Source: a virus
Direction: 5' to 3' (one strand)
DNA: 49,333 nucleotides
Virus record (IMG/VR): IMGVR_UViG_3300046530_000200
Coordinates: 1-49,333 of that record
Position numbers and translations under genes: made by a program
In this document: positions 14,119 to 23,058 of the stretch, one piece after another
Numbering within the stretch: position 1 is the first letter of the stretch
How the letters are laid out: each line of letters begins with the position of its first letter
Notes under the pieces: generated by a model
The model's database searches: none
What the model was told of the DNA's origin: nothing
What the model saw: only the letters and a program-made list of their open reading frames with translations

Positions 14119-16128
14119 ATGCATTTCCCATACGCAGACGGAGCAGAGGTCTACCGTGCGGCGTACCTGCGTGGCTTGCGCCCTGATCCAGATCTTTGGG
14201 TCGATGAATGGGCGGATGAATACATGCGAATCCCGCGCAGCGTAGGTGCCGCTGAGCCAGGCCAATATCGAACATCCCGCACGCCCTATGCCCGTGAGCC
14301 CATGCGCTGTTTGTCTCCGGCTCACCCGTGCAAACGCGTGGTCACCATGGTGGCTTCGCAACTGATGAAAACCCAGATCGCCCTGAACTGGATCGGCGCC
14401 TTGATTCACATGTCGCCATCGAACATTTTGACGCTGCTACCCACGCTCAAGCTCGCTTCACGGGTTTCGTCGCGGATCAGCAAAACGATCGATGCGACGC
14501 CCGTACTGCGTGAAAGAGTGGCTGCGCCACGCTCACGTGATGCGAAAAACACCCAGGACACTAAAGAGTTTGAAGGCGGAACGCTGTACGCGGTGACTGC
14601 GGGTTCAGCGGCCAACCTGGCGGAGCTAGCCGCACGTTTTATTTATGGTGATGAGATCGACCGCTGGGAAGTCGATGTGGGCAACGAAGGTGACCCGGTC
14701 AAGCTGGCCGAGATCCGGGGCAGTACATTTGGCAGGAAGGCCAAGTTTTACTTTTCCAGCTCACCGACCCTCAAGGGTGCGTCGCGTATTGCCGATCTTT
14801 TCGCCATGAGCGACCAACGTTATTACTACGTTCCATGTCCTCATTGTCAGCACATGCAAGTGCTGGAGTGGGAGAACCTCAAGTACACCGAGGACTACAG
14901 CCGGATTGAATACCTTTGCAGTGGCCCTGATTGTGGTGCACTGATTGAAGAGCATCACAAGGGTGAAATGTTGGCTCGCGGAGAGTGGCGTTCCCATGCT
15001 GAAGGGGATGGTGAAACCGTAGGTTTTCATCTCAATGCGCTTTACGCGCCGCTGGGTTGGACGAGTTGGCTGTCGATGGCAAAGGATTACGATGAAGCCG
15101 TTATCAAACAGGCCAGTGGTGACCTCGAAGCGATGCAGGTGTTTTTTAACACGCGCCTGGCAAAGGTTTGGGACAGTACTCAGGAACAGACTAAGGCCAG
15201 CGTGCTACAGGCTCGTGCATTGCAGGAAGACTACGTGCTGGGCTCCGTTCCGAACGGTGCTCTGATGCTCACAGCATCCGTTGACGTTCAAGCCAATCGG
15301 CTCGAGTTCATGGTCATGGGTTGGGGCGTCGGGATGGAGCGTTGGGTCATCGACCATCAGGTGATCATGGGCAACCCTTCGGATGAACAGACCTGGTCTG
15401 CGCTGGATGAGAAGTTGAAGGCGCGCTATTGGCATCCCTGCGGCGTCGGGTTGACGATTCTGGCGACCGCGATCGATACGGGTGGTCACCACACCAATGA
15501 TGTTTATCAGTTTTGTCGCGTCCGCCGGTGGCGCAATGTGTTCGCCATTAAGGGGGCAAGCAAACCCGGGAAACCCCCGATTGCCCAACGGCCCTCGATG
15601 GTCGATGTGACGTGGCGAGGCCAAACCGAACGTAACGGCGCCGAGCTGTGGTTCGTCGGTACCGACACCGCAAAGGACTGGATCTACAACCGTTATTCAT
15701 TCGAATCAGGGCCGGGTGCGTTGCACTTTGCCAAAGATCTGCCGGACGATTTTTTTGCGCAATGCGTGGCCGAGCGCCGAATTACGCGCTACGTAAAAAA
15801 CAAGCCGGTTACCGAATGGATTAAGGGTAAGGCCGAGCGCAACGAAGCGTTAGACCTCATGGTGTATTGCCTCGCGATGGCGCACTACCTGGGGCTGGAT
15901 CGATACAAGGAACGTGATTGGGATCGTGTCGCTCAGGCGCTCGCTCAATCTGAGTTGTTTGCCGAAAAGCCGGCCTCCAGTACCCCAGACGAAGTTCAGG
16001 AAACCACTGATAGGTTTCCTGTGCACGAGTCAGCTCCGCCACCGGTTGCCCCAGTCGTACAACCGCAACCCGTCGCACCGCCACCTCAACGCCGCAGCTC
16101 CACCAGCGGTTACCTGAAGAGACGCTGA
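14119..16128 (+). CDS. Terminase large subunit (lambda GpA family)
   Basis: This 669-residue packaging motor and cos nuclease matches the GpA family along its length: YMRIPRSVGAAEPGQYRTSRTPY near residue 36, a P-loop-like segment MVASQLMKTQIALNW near 77, and Walker B FIYGDEIDRW near 178. The C-terminal nuclease domain includes SVDVQANRLE near 391 and AIDTGGHH near 453. It cuts concatemeric DNA at cos and pumps it into the prohead. The C-terminus has a proline-rich tail. It sits in the usual order between Nu1 and gpW. Confidence 0.95.
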   Translation: MHFPYADGAEVYRAAYLRGLRPDPDLWVDEWADEYMRIPRSVGAAEPGQYRTSRTPYAREPMRCLSPAHPCKRVVTMVASQLMKTQIALNWIGALIHMSPSNILTLLPTLKLASRVSSRISKTIDATPVLRERVAAPRSRDAKNTQDTKEFEGGTLYAVTAGSAANLAELAARFIYGDEIDRWEVDVGNEGDPVKLAEIRGSTFGRKAKFYFSSSPTLKGASRIADLFAMSDQRYYYVPCPHCQHMQVLEWENLKYTEDYSRIEYLCSGPDCGALIEEHHKGEMLARGEWRSHAEGDGETVGFHLNALYAPLGWTSWLSMAKDYDEAVIKQASGDLEAMQVFFNTRLAKVWDSTQEQTKASVLQARALQEDYVLGSVPNGALMLTASVDVQANRLEFMVMGWGVGMERWVIDHQVIMGNPSDEQTWSALDEKLKARYWHPCGVGLTILATAIDTGGHHTNDVYQFCRVRRWRNVFAIKGASKPGKPPIAQRPSMVDVTWRGQTERNGAELWFVGTDTAKDWIYNRYSFESGPGALHFAKDLPDDFFAQCVAERRITRYVKNKPVTEWIKGKAERNEALDLMVYCLAMAHYLGLDRYKERDWDRVAQALAQSELFAEKPASSTPDEVQETTDRFPVHESAPPPVAPVVQPQPVAPPPQRRSSTSGYLKRR

Positions 16129-16129
16129 T

Positions 16130-16336
16130 ATGTCATTTACCCAGAAGCACCTCGACGCGGTTGAGGCGGCCATCGCTCGCGGTGAGAAAACCGTGCGCTA
16201 TGGCGATCGCACCGTGGAGTACCGATCCATCGACGAGTTGCTCACGGCTCGCGACCAGATCCGCACATCTCTGGTCAATTCGGCCGGGCCGCGTTCGCGC
16301 GTGGTTCGGCTGTACCACGGAGGCAAAGGAGTCTAA
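16130..16336 (+). CDS. Head-tail joining protein, gpW family
   Basis: This 68-residue protein (MSFTQKHLDAVEAAIARGEK...) matches the lambda gpW family, with helix-hairpin-helix pattern TVRYGDRTVEYRSIDELLTARDQI and a basic end. gpW sits at the portal vertex and is needed for head completion. Its stop overlaps the portal start at 16336 and it follows the large terminase by one base, the standard lambda order A-W-B. Confidence 0.88.
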   Translation: MSFTQKHLDAVEAAIARGEKTVRYGDRTVEYRSIDELLTARDQIRTSLVNSAGPRSRVVRLYHGGKGV

Positions 16337-17817
16337 TGGCCCGACACTTTCCGACGTTGACCCGTAACGGATTTGTCCTGCCGTCGAATATCAAGGCCAG
16401 TTACGAAGGCGCCGGGGAGGGCCGCCGATCCACTGGCTGGGATGCTCCCGACAACGGGATCAACAGCATCAACACCCCGGCACTGCGTAACCTGCGTTCG
16501 CGTTCGCGAGCGGCGGTTCGCAACGACCCGTATGCCTACAACGTGATCGACAAGCGGGTCAGCAATCTGATCGGCACCGGTATCACACCACGACCAAAGA
16601 CCGACGACGAAGCCCTGCGCAAGTTGCTGCAGGAGCTGTGGGAGGACTGGGTCGATGAGTCGGACGCCGATGAGCGCACCGACTTCTATGGCCAGCAGGC
16701 ACTGATCGCTCGCACGGTGGAGACCTCCGGCGAGTGCTTTGTTCGCTTGCGACCGCGCAATCTGGACGAGGGGCTGGCGGTGCCGTTGCAGATTCAGGCG
16801 CTGGCACCGGAGTTTGTCCCGCACGACAAGTACGAGACTACCAAGAACGGCAACATCATCCGTGCCGGGATCGAGTTCACCCCCGGCGGTAAACGGGCGG
16901 CGTACTGGATGTACCTGTCGCATCCGCGTGATGCCTCGTCGCTGAATGCCGGCTACAACCAGTTGGTGCGCGTGCCAGCGTCACAGGTGCTGCACATTTT
17001 CGAACCGGTCGAGCCGGGCCAACTGCGCGGCGTGCCGCGACTGTCGCCGGTGCTGAAACGCCTGCGCAGCCTCGACAACTACGACGACGCAGTGCTGTTC
17101 CGGCAGGAAGTGGCCAACTTGTTTGCCGGTTTCATCAGTCGCCCGCCGCAGGACTCTGGACCGGTGCCGAGAGATCCCGTCACCGGCCAACCGTTGAGCC
17201 TGGACCGTGACGGCTTCACGCCGATGGTGGCGCTGGAGCCCGGCACGATGCAGGAGCTGGGGCCGGGTGAAGAGGTCGAGTTCTCCAAACCGCCAGACGC
17301 CGGTAACAACTACCCGGACTTTATGCGGCAACAACTAATGGCCGCTGCTGCGGGAACGGGCACGCCCTACGAGATCCTCACGGGTGACATGCGCGAGGTC
17401 AACGACCGGGCGCTGCGTGTGGTGCTCAACGAGTTTCGGCGTCGCCTGGAGCAACTGCAATTCAGCGTTTACGTCCACCAGCTCTGCCGACCCGTTCGGG
17501 CCGCGTGGATGGACATGGCGGTGTTGTCGGGAGTTCTGGTGCTGGAGGACTACGCGCAGCGTCGCCGCGAATACCTGCGTACACGGTGGGTGCCGCAAGG
17601 TTGGGCCTACATCCAGCCGGTGCAGGACGTACAAGCCCGGCGGATGGAAGTGCAGGCGGGCTTTGCCTCGCGTAGCGAGATGGTCCTGCGCACCGGCTAC
17701 GACGCGGAAACGGTCGACGCGGAAAACGCCGCCGACCTGGCCCGGGCCACGAAGCTGGGCCTCAACTACACAACCCTTGAAGCCGTCGAGCAGCTCGATG
17801 ACAAGGAGCAACCATGA
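16336..17817 (+). CDS. Phage portal protein (lambda gpB family)
   Basis: This 493-residue protein is the dodecameric portal through which DNA enters and leaves the head. Family features are clear: STGWDAPDNGINSINTPALRNLR near residue 34, YAYNVIDKRVSNLIGTGI near 66, HIFEPVEPGQLRGVPRLSPV near 220, and GTPYEILTGDMREVNDRALRV near 345. The length is normal. Its end overlaps the protease start by four bases. Confidence 0.95.
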   Translation: MARHFPTLTRNGFVLPSNIKASYEGAGEGRRSTGWDAPDNGINSINTPALRNLRSRSRAAVRNDPYAYNVIDKRVSNLIGTGITPRPKTDDEALRKLLQELWEDWVDESDADERTDFYGQQALIARTVETSGECFVRLRPRNLDEGLAVPLQIQALAPEFVPHDKYETTKNGNIIRAGIEFTPGGKRAAYWMYLSHPRDASSLNAGYNQLVRVPASQVLHIFEPVEPGQLRGVPRLSPVLKRLRSLDNYDDAVLFRQEVANLFAGFISRPPQDSGPVPRDPVTGQPLSLDRDGFTPMVALEPGTMQELGPGEEVEFSKPPDAGNNYPDFMRQQLMAAAAGTGTPYEILTGDMREVNDRALRVVLNEFRRRLEQLQFSVYVHQLCRPVRAAWMDMAVLSGVLVLEDYAQRRREYLRTRWVPQGWAYIQPVQDVQARRMEVQAGFASRSEMVLRTGYDAETVDAENAADLARATKLGLNYTTLEAVEQLDDKEQP

Positions 17818-18968
17818 GCAAGAAGGCGCGACCGCGCATTTACAACCGGGCCGGCCAGCAGGTCCAGGTGCAGGACAAAACCTGGTACGCCCTGCAATCC
17901 AGCGGCGAGGCCGCCGAGCGAGTGATCGAGGTGTTCGTCTACGGCGAGATCGGTGCCTGGGGCATTACTGCCAATCAGTTCGTTCAGGACCTGCGCGCCA
18001 TGGACGATGGCGTCTCGCAGGTGATCGCGGCGTTCAACAGCATCGGCGGCGACTTGTTTGACGGGTTGGCCATGCACAACGCGCTGTCACGTCTGGGCGA
18101 ACGCTGCACTGGGCGGATTGATGCACTGGCCGCCAGTGCGGCCAGCGTCGCGGTGTGCGGCGCGCACAAAGTTGTCATCGCAGCCAATGCCATGCTGATG
18201 ATTCACAACCCATGGACCTATGCGGCCGGAGACGCCGAAGACTTCCGCAAGGTGGCGGACGTGCTTGACCAGACCATGGAGGCGATCATCGCGGCCTACA
18301 AGGCGAAGGCGCCGGACATCGATGAGGTCGAGTTGCGGCGGCTGGTTGCTGCTGAGACTTGGCTCACGGCCAACGAAGCCGTGGCCTTGGGCCTGGCCGA
18401 TGAAGTCGGCGACGGGATCAAGGTCAAGGCCTGCCTCGGCCAGGGTGGTGTGCTCCAGCGTTACCAGCATGCACCGGCCGAACTGCTGGCCCAGCTCGGT
18501 GAACCACCCGAGCCGGATCCGGAATTAGTACCTGACGATCCGCCTCTGACGCCGTCGGTGGTCGATGCGGCCAAATTGGCGCTGATGATCACCCAGCGAT
18601 GCGCCGAGGCAGGCATCAGCAACCTGGTTGCACCGCTGCTCAGCTCGACCAAACTCGAAAGCGAGGAGATTGTTCAGACGGGGCTGACACGCGCCAAGAC
18701 GGTGAATGACCTGTGTGTGGCCGCTCGCTTGCCGGAGTTCAGTGCCGAGTTCGTCGCGGCCGGTCTGGATGCGGCGGCGGTTCGGGCGCGTCTGTTCGAC
18801 AAGATCGTCGGCAGTGGCAAGGGCTTTGAAATCGACAACAGCCTGCCGCTGGCCGAAGACCCACCGCCAAAGGTGCAGGCCAAGCAAATCGATCAACCCT
18901 CTATCTGGTCGGCACGCCAAGCCGCGCGCACCACTAAACCCCAATCTGCTACAGGAGCAAGACGATGA
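17814..18968 (+). CDS. Prohead protease (ClpP/S49-like, lambda gpC type) with C-terminal extension
   Basis: This 384-residue protein has a ClpP-like serine protease domain in residues 1 to about 215. The likely nucleophile is S108 in ALAASAASVAV and the histidine is H131 in LMIHNPW. LTANEAVALGLADEVG near 184 is typical of the family. The remaining 170 residues are helical and would act as a scaffold, as in lambda C and Nu3. It processes head proteins during capsid assembly. It overlaps the portal and decoration genes by four bases each, indicating coupled translation. Confidence 0.92.
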   Translation: MSKKARPRIYNRAGQQVQVQDKTWYALQSSGEAAERVIEVFVYGEIGAWGITANQFVQDLRAMDDGVSQVIAAFNSIGGDLFDGLAMHNALSRLGERCTGRIDALAASAASVAVCGAHKVVIAANAMLMIHNPWTYAAGDAEDFRKVADVLDQTMEAIIAAYKAKAPDIDEVELRRLVAAETWLTANEAVALGLADEVGDGIKVKACLGQGGVLQRYQHAPAELLAQLGEPPEPDPELVPDDPPLTPSVVDAAKLALMITQRCAEAGISNLVAPLLSSTKLESEEIVQTGLTRAKTVNDLCVAARLPEFSAEFVAAGLDAAAVRARLFDKIVGSGKGFEIDNSLPLAEDPPPKVQAKQIDQPSIWSARQAARTTKPQSATGARR

Positions 18969-19309
18969 CGATTCAACGAGAGCCGATGCACGCAGGCGAG
19001 TTCCTCCTGTCCGAGGCCGCCGGCACCATTTCCCGCGAAGCCATTAACGTCGCGGCAGGGCCGGCGCTGGAGCCGGGTCAGATCCTCGGCCTGGTGAGTA
19101 CGACCGGTGAGTTCGCCCCGTACAACCCGACCGCCGAAGACGGCAGCGAAAACGCTATCGCCATTCTCTACGGCCCATTGGGCGAATCCGATGTGGTCCG
19201 TCGTGGCCGTGCCGTGGTGCGCTTGGCCGAAGTCAGCGAAGTCCATCTCACCGGTCTGGATCCTGCTGCTGAAAAGGCACTGGCCACTCATTTTCTGATC
19301 GTCCGCTAA
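18965..19309 (+). CDS. Head decoration protein (lambda gpD family)
   Basis: This 114-residue protein reads as a gpD homologue: EPMHAGEFLLSEAAGTISRE, then ALEPGQILGLV, and near the end DPAAEKALATHFLIVR. Trimers of gpD bind the expanded capsid lattice and stabilise it after packaging. It is followed by a terminator and then by the major capsid gene, matching the lambda order D-E. Confidence 0.93.
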   Translation: MTIQREPMHAGEFLLSEAAGTISREAINVAAGPALEPGQILGLVSTTGEFAPYNPTAEDGSENAIAILYGPLGESDVVRRGRAVVRLAEVSEVHLTGLDPAAEKALATHFLIVR

Positions 19310-19329
19310 GACGACCACCTTGATTACCG

Positions 19330-19352
19330 AACCCGCCGAGTGCGGGTTTTTT
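19330..19352 (+). terminator. Intrinsic terminator between decoration and capsid genes
   Basis: Stem AACCCGC/GCGGGTT with loop CGAGT is followed by a T-run. It is the first of several related terminators placed directly before a late gene's ribosome binding site. Confidence 0.8.
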
Positions 19353-19371
19353 GCTTTCTGGAGATAGCTTC

Positions 19372-20367
19372 ATGGCTGACATTGAAATCTTTAACGATGA
19401 CGCGTTTTCGGTCTCTTCACTGACCGCCGCCATCAACGAACAGGAATACCTGCCGGGCCGCATCAGCAGCCTCGGTTTGTTCCAGGAAGAGGGCATCACC
19501 ACCCTGACGGTACAAATCGAAAAGGATGGCGACACCCTGGCACTGGTGCCAGCGGGCGAGCGCGGCACGTCCGGACTGGTGGTCAGCGGCACCAAGCGCA
19601 ACCTGATCCCGTTCAACACCGTGCACCTGCCGCAGCGCTTCGCGATCAAGGCTGATGAGATTCAAGGCATCCGCGCTTTTGGTACCCGTTCCGAGTTGCA
19701 GGCGGTGCAGGACGTCGTCAACAAACGCCTGGCCAAAGCGCGTCGACAGCTCGATGCGACGCACGAGTTTCAACGCATGGGAGCGCTGAATGGGCAGATC
19801 CTTGATGCCGACGGGTCGACGGTTCTGCTGGACATCTACAAAACCTTCGGCGTGACGCGCAAGAAAATGTCCATGGGCCTCAACAGTCCCGATACTGAGT
19901 TGCGCGTCAAATGTGGCGAAGCATTGGACCTGCAGGAGGATGCACTGGGCAGTGTCACCAGCAGCGGTTCCCGTGCGCTCTGTGGCAAGAACTTCTGGAA
20001 CAAGTTGATCGTCCACAAGTCGGTCAAGGAGACGTTCCTCAACAGCCAGCAAGCGGCCGCACTGCGTGGCGATGCCCGTGAAAGCTTCGAGTTTGGCGGC
20101 ATCGTTTGGGAACGCTATCGTGGCAAGATTGCGGGCGTCACCTTCATCCATGACGACAAGGCGCTGTTGATTCCCGAAGGCGTGCCGGACCTCTACATCT
20201 CGGTGTTTGCCCCGGCTGACTACATGGAAACGGTCAACACTGAAGGCGTGCCGTACTACAGCAAGCTCGAACCAATGCCGTTCAACAAGGGCATGTCCGG
20301 CGAGGCTCAATCGAACCCGTTGCACCTGTGCACCCGGCCGCTCGCGCAGATCCTGCTGGAGCTCTGA
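19372..20367 (+). CDS. Major capsid protein (lambda gpE family)
   Basis: This 331-residue coat protein begins MADIEIFNDDAFSVSSLTAAI and contains the family's PGRISSLGLFQEEGI, TVQIEKDGDTLALVP, and RNLIPFNTVHLPQRFAI. The C-terminal part PMPFNKGMSGEAQSNPLHLCTRP is also typical of the lambda E fold. It forms the icosahedral HK97-fold shell. CTGGAG precedes the ATG at 19372. Confidence 0.95.
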   Translation: MADIEIFNDDAFSVSSLTAAINEQEYLPGRISSLGLFQEEGITTLTVQIEKDGDTLALVPAGERGTSGLVVSGTKRNLIPFNTVHLPQRFAIKADEIQGIRAFGTRSELQAVQDVVNKRLAKARRQLDATHEFQRMGALNGQILDADGSTVLLDIYKTFGVTRKKMSMGLNSPDTELRVKCGEALDLQEDALGSVTSSGSRALCGKNFWNKLIVHKSVKETFLNSQQAAALRGDARESFEFGGIVWERYRGKIAGVTFIHDDKALLIPEGVPDLYISVFAPADYMETVNTEGVPYYSKLEPMPFNKGMSGEAQSNPLHLCTRPLAQILLEL

Positions 20368-20369
20368 CC

Positions 20370-20690
20370 ATGGGCTTTCGCGATCTGATCGCCGAAGTCG
20401 ACGCGGTGGTGTTCGAGACCCTGGGCGACACTGCGCGGATCGAAGGCCGGGAAGAACCTGTGTTGGGCATGTTCTCGGCGCCCTGGCTGCAGCCGAAGAT
20501 CGGCAAGCTCAACACCGGCCTGCGTGAACCTCGGTTCGAGATTCGCGTCAGCGATTCGCAGGGCTTGGAGCAGGGCCTGCTCGTCACCATCGAACTGCCT
20601 GAATTGGATGGTGGCGGCGAGTATGACCTGCTGCAGCTGGAGCCCAGTGGCGACGGTCTGGTCGCCCTGATCCTGAGGATGCGCGCATGA
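20370..20690 (+). CDS. Head-tail connector protein (gpFII-like)
   Basis: This 106-residue protein (MGFRDLIAEVDAVVFETLGD...) is a small mostly beta protein in the position of the lambda FII/attachment family, with EDTARIEG-like and VTIELPELDGGGEYDLLQL segments. Such proteins close the head and form the docking surface for the tail. I start it at the ATG at 20370, two bases after the capsid stop. It overlaps the next gene by four bases. Confidence 0.72.
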   Translation: MGFRDLIAEVDAVVFETLGDTARIEGREEPVLGMFSAPWLQPKIGKLNTGLREPRFEIRVSDSQGLEQGLLVTIELPELDGGGEYDLLQLEPSGDGLVALILRMRA

Positions 20691-21352
20691 GCGTCGGCAG
20701 CTACTTCAAGCCGTCAGCCGGTGGCGGGATGCTCTCTATCCAGTCCTCGGCTACGGATCTGAAAGCGTTTCAGGACTTCGCCAAGCTGGTACCGAAAGCA
20801 GCCGCTGCGGCGCACCGTCGAGCGATCAACAAGACATTGGGTTGGCTGCGCACTCACATTGCCCGGGCCGTTAGCCGGCAAGAGCGCATCGCCGTCGCGG
20901 CGGTCCGTCAGCGTTTGCGCAGTTACCCGGTATCCGGTGGAGCCACGAGTGGCAAGTTGTGGTTTGGTCTGAATGCGATTGAGTCCAGTCGAATCGGGCG
21001 AGCGCGGCAGTCCAGCAGTGGGGTATCGGTGGCCGGCCGGCGGTATCAAGGGGCCTTCCTCAAGAAGGTCTATGGCAATAAGCCCGACATCTGGATCCGC
21101 ACTGCGAGCAAGCACTTCAACGCAGCCGACTATCCCGATAGCACGGTGTCGTCGGCCGCCGGTGCCAGCTCGGGATGGGTCGCGGAAAACGGCGATCGCT
21201 TTCCACTGGCCAAAGCCAAGGTGTCGCTGGAGCAAGCCCGTCCGCACTTCGACACCTGGGTCAAACGGGCCGACGCGCGTCTGCTGGAGATCCTTCAACA
21301 AGAGCTCAACTTTGAGCTGCAGAAATACCTCAAGGGGACGGCCCATGTCTGA
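20687..21352 (+). CDS. Minor tail protein Z-like protein
   Basis: This 221-residue protein matches the prophage minor tail protein Z family: FAKLVPKAAAAAHRRAINKT near residue 25, LRTHIARAVSRQERI, KLWFGLNAIESSRIG near 88, and VAGRRYQGAFLKKVYG near 112. These proteins act at the tail terminus or head-tail joint. It overlaps both flanking genes, which indicates translational coupling in the connector block. Confidence 0.82.
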   Translation: MSVGSYFKPSAGGGMLSIQSSATDLKAFQDFAKLVPKAAAAAHRRAINKTLGWLRTHIARAVSRQERIAVAAVRQRLRSYPVSGGATSGKLWFGLNAIESSRIGRARQSSSGVSVAGRRYQGAFLKKVYGNKPDIWIRTASKHFNAADYPDSTVSSAAGASSGWVAENGDRFPLAKAKVSLEQARPHFDTWVKRADARLLEILQQELNFELQKYLKGTAHV

Positions 21353-21854
21353 CGAGCCTTTTATCCTGGACCAGCTGTATCGGGCGATCGAGCAGCACCT
21401 GGTGAGCAATCTGTCCGGCATCAAGGCGGTAACGGCGTGGCCCAACATCAAGGACCGCATCGCATTGCCGGTGGTGTTCATTGAGATGGCGGAGATGGAA
21501 CCGGGGGTTGATATCGGTACCGGCGCGACCAGCCTGATTTGTCGGTTCGAGGCGCGGATCATCGTTGATCCGATCCGCCCGAAGCACTGCCAGCAGGCTG
21601 CGCACCTGGCAGCGCAGTTGGCCGTATTGTTGCGCCTGCAAACCTGGGGCTTGGCGGTAGAGCCCGCTGAGTTCGTTCAGGCCACACAAGATTGGACCAA
21701 GCCGGAGCTCGACGGTTACGTGGTCTGGCTCGTTGAGTGGACTCACCAGATTTACTTGGGGGCTGAGGAATGGCCGTGGCCGGATGAGCTACCGGGCTCG
21801 CTGGTGATCAATGTCGAGCCAGGTGATGGCCCGGTTCATCCGGAGGATCTGTGA
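21345..21854 (+). CDS. Tail completion/terminator-type protein
   Basis: This 169-residue protein (MSDEPFILDQLYRAIEQHL...) lies between the Z-like protein and baseplate protein V, where a tail terminator (gpU-like or P2 R/S function) is expected. The plan, an N-terminal helix followed by strands with RIALPVVFIEMAEMEPG and FEARIIVDP, fits small tail-completion proteins. I start it at the ATG at 21345, overlapping the previous gene by eight bases. The assignment rests mainly on position. Confidence 0.6.
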   Translation: MSDEPFILDQLYRAIEQHLVSNLSGIKAVTAWPNIKDRIALPVVFIEMAEMEPGVDIGTGATSLICRFEARIIVDPIRPKHCQQAAHLAAQLAVLLRLQTWGLAVEPAEFVQATQDWTKPELDGYVVWLVEWTHQIYLGAEEWPWPDELPGSLVINVEPGDGPVHPEDL

Positions 21855-22456
21855 GTTACGCCAGTGCGGAACACGACCGCATGATTGCCGCCATGCTGAT
21901 GCCGTGCGTGGTGGTCGGCGTGGATCTGGCGGCGGCGATGGTCCGGGTATCCAATGGCGAATGGACCAGCGCCTGGGTGCGCTGGCACAGCCTCGCAGCC
22001 GGTAAGGCGCGGCATTGGCGGGCGCCGAGCCTGGGCGAGCAAGGGGTGTTGTTCAATCCCAGCGGACAGGCCGGCATGGGCACCTTTATCCCGGGGCTGT
22101 ACGGCAATGCCGGTGCCCAGCCGGACAACCGCGATCATGTCGAAGTCTGGCGCTTTGACGATGGGGGCTCGCTGATCTACGACTGGCAGGCCAAGACCTA
22201 CACGATCTCGCTGCCCACCGGAACGGTAACGGTGAAGGTCGGTAGTGCCGAGGTCACCGTTACGGATAACGCCGTGACGGTGAAGGTCGGCGGCACCGAG
22301 GCCGCACTGACGTCCGATTCTATGACGGTCACATCGACCGCGATCAAGTTGGTCGCGGCGGTGGAAATCGACGGCCCGTTACACGTCGCGCAGGACATCA
22401 CCGGCGGCGCCTCGATCCTCGCTGCAGGATCCAGCGACAACCATCACACACACTAA
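21851..22456 (+). CDS. Baseplate assembly protein V (central spike)
   Basis: This 201-residue protein is the P2 gpV-type tail spike. An N-terminal OB-like domain (residues 15-95, with GVDLAAAMVRVSNG and RAPSLGEQGVLFNPSG) is followed by beta-helix repeats rich in TVTVKVG and EVTVTDN. The tip ends SSDNHHTH, with the HxH motif that binds an iron ion in known gpV tips. Trimers pierce the outer membrane on sheath contraction. It is the first gene of the contractile-tail block and overlaps the preceding gene by four bases. Confidence 0.9.
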   Translation: MSYASAEHDRMIAAMLMPCVVVGVDLAAAMVRVSNGEWTSAWVRWHSLAAGKARHWRAPSLGEQGVLFNPSGQAGMGTFIPGLYGNAGAQPDNRDHVEVWRFDDGGSLIYDWQAKTYTISLPTGTVTVKVGSAEVTVTDNAVTVKVGGTEAALTSDSMTVTSTAIKLVAAVEIDGPLHVAQDITGGASILAAGSSDNHHTH

Positions 22457-22473
22457 CCAATAACCCTATTCAT

Positions 22474-22495
22474 CCCGCCGAGTGCGGGCCTTTTT
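22474..22495 (+). terminator. Intrinsic terminator after gene V
   Basis: Stem CCCGC/GCGGG with loop CGAGT is followed by CCTTTTT. The arrangement repeats that at 19330 and 33507, with a ribosome binding site starting within 10 bases after the T-run. Confidence 0.75.
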
Positions 22496-22510
22496 ATGCC
22501 TGGAGAAAAC

Positions 22511-22726
22511 ATGGCCAAGACCACCGAGCAGCCGGCCACCGATCAGTCGCCGGCGGATCTGCTGCTGACCTTTCGCGACAAGGTGTACATGTCGCGCACC
22601 CTGATCATTCCTGACGGCGGTCGCACGCTGTCGGTGGCCAAGGGGCTTGTTGAGGTGTCGGTGTCCGATGAGCAGGCCGTCGCGTACCTGAAGAGCCACC
22701 CCGAGCTTGCGCCGCTGAAGGAGTGA
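22511..22726 (+). CDS. Small phage protein between tail genes V and W
   Basis: This 71-residue protein starts MAKTTEQPATDQSPADLLL and contains DKVYMSRTLIIPDGGRTL. CTGGAG precedes the ATG at 22511. It is small, soluble and predicted mixed alpha/beta. Proteins of this kind are found in the same position in Pseudomonas P2-like prophages and R-type pyocin-like clusters. Function is unknown; being between V and W suggests a baseplate role. Confidence 0.65.
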   Translation: MAKTTEQPATDQSPADLLLTFRDKVYMSRTLIIPDGGRTLSVAKGLVEVSVSDEQAVAYLKSHPELAPLKE

Positions 22727-22731
22727 TTTAG

Positions 22732-23058
22732 ATGATCGGAATGGATCGCCACACCGGCCAACCCATTTCCGGCATTGAGCATCTGCGTCAGTCCATGGGG
22801 GATGTCCTGGGCACGCCACTGGGCAGCCGCCGGCACCGGCCGGAGTACGGCAGCAAGGTCCGCTCCTACGTGGACTTGCCCGTCAATGAGGGCTGGAAAA
22901 GCTCCGTGCAAGCGGAAGCCATCCGTGCCTTGGAACGCTGGGAACCGCGGTTGAAGCTGGAGCGCGTGCGCGTGCTGTCGGTGCTGGGCGGGCAAATCAA
23001 TCTGAGCATTGCCGGTGCCTACCTCGGCGATGACTTTCTTGTGGAGGTCAGCGTATGA
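22732..23058 (+). CDS. Baseplate assembly protein W (GPW/gp25 family)
   Basis: This 108-residue protein has the gp25/GPW signature: GMDRHTGQPISGIEHLRQSM, then LGTPLGSRRHRPEYGS, where the EYG stretch is the conserved active-looking motif of the family, and EAIRALERWEPRLKLERV. In P2 and T4 this protein starts the sheath-to-baseplate connection. It is followed by J with a four-base overlap. Confidence 0.93.
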   Translation: MIGMDRHTGQPISGIEHLRQSMGDVLGTPLGSRRHRPEYGSKVRSYVDLPVNEGWKSSVQAEAIRALERWEPRLKLERVRVLSVLGGQINLSIAGAYLGDDFLVEVSV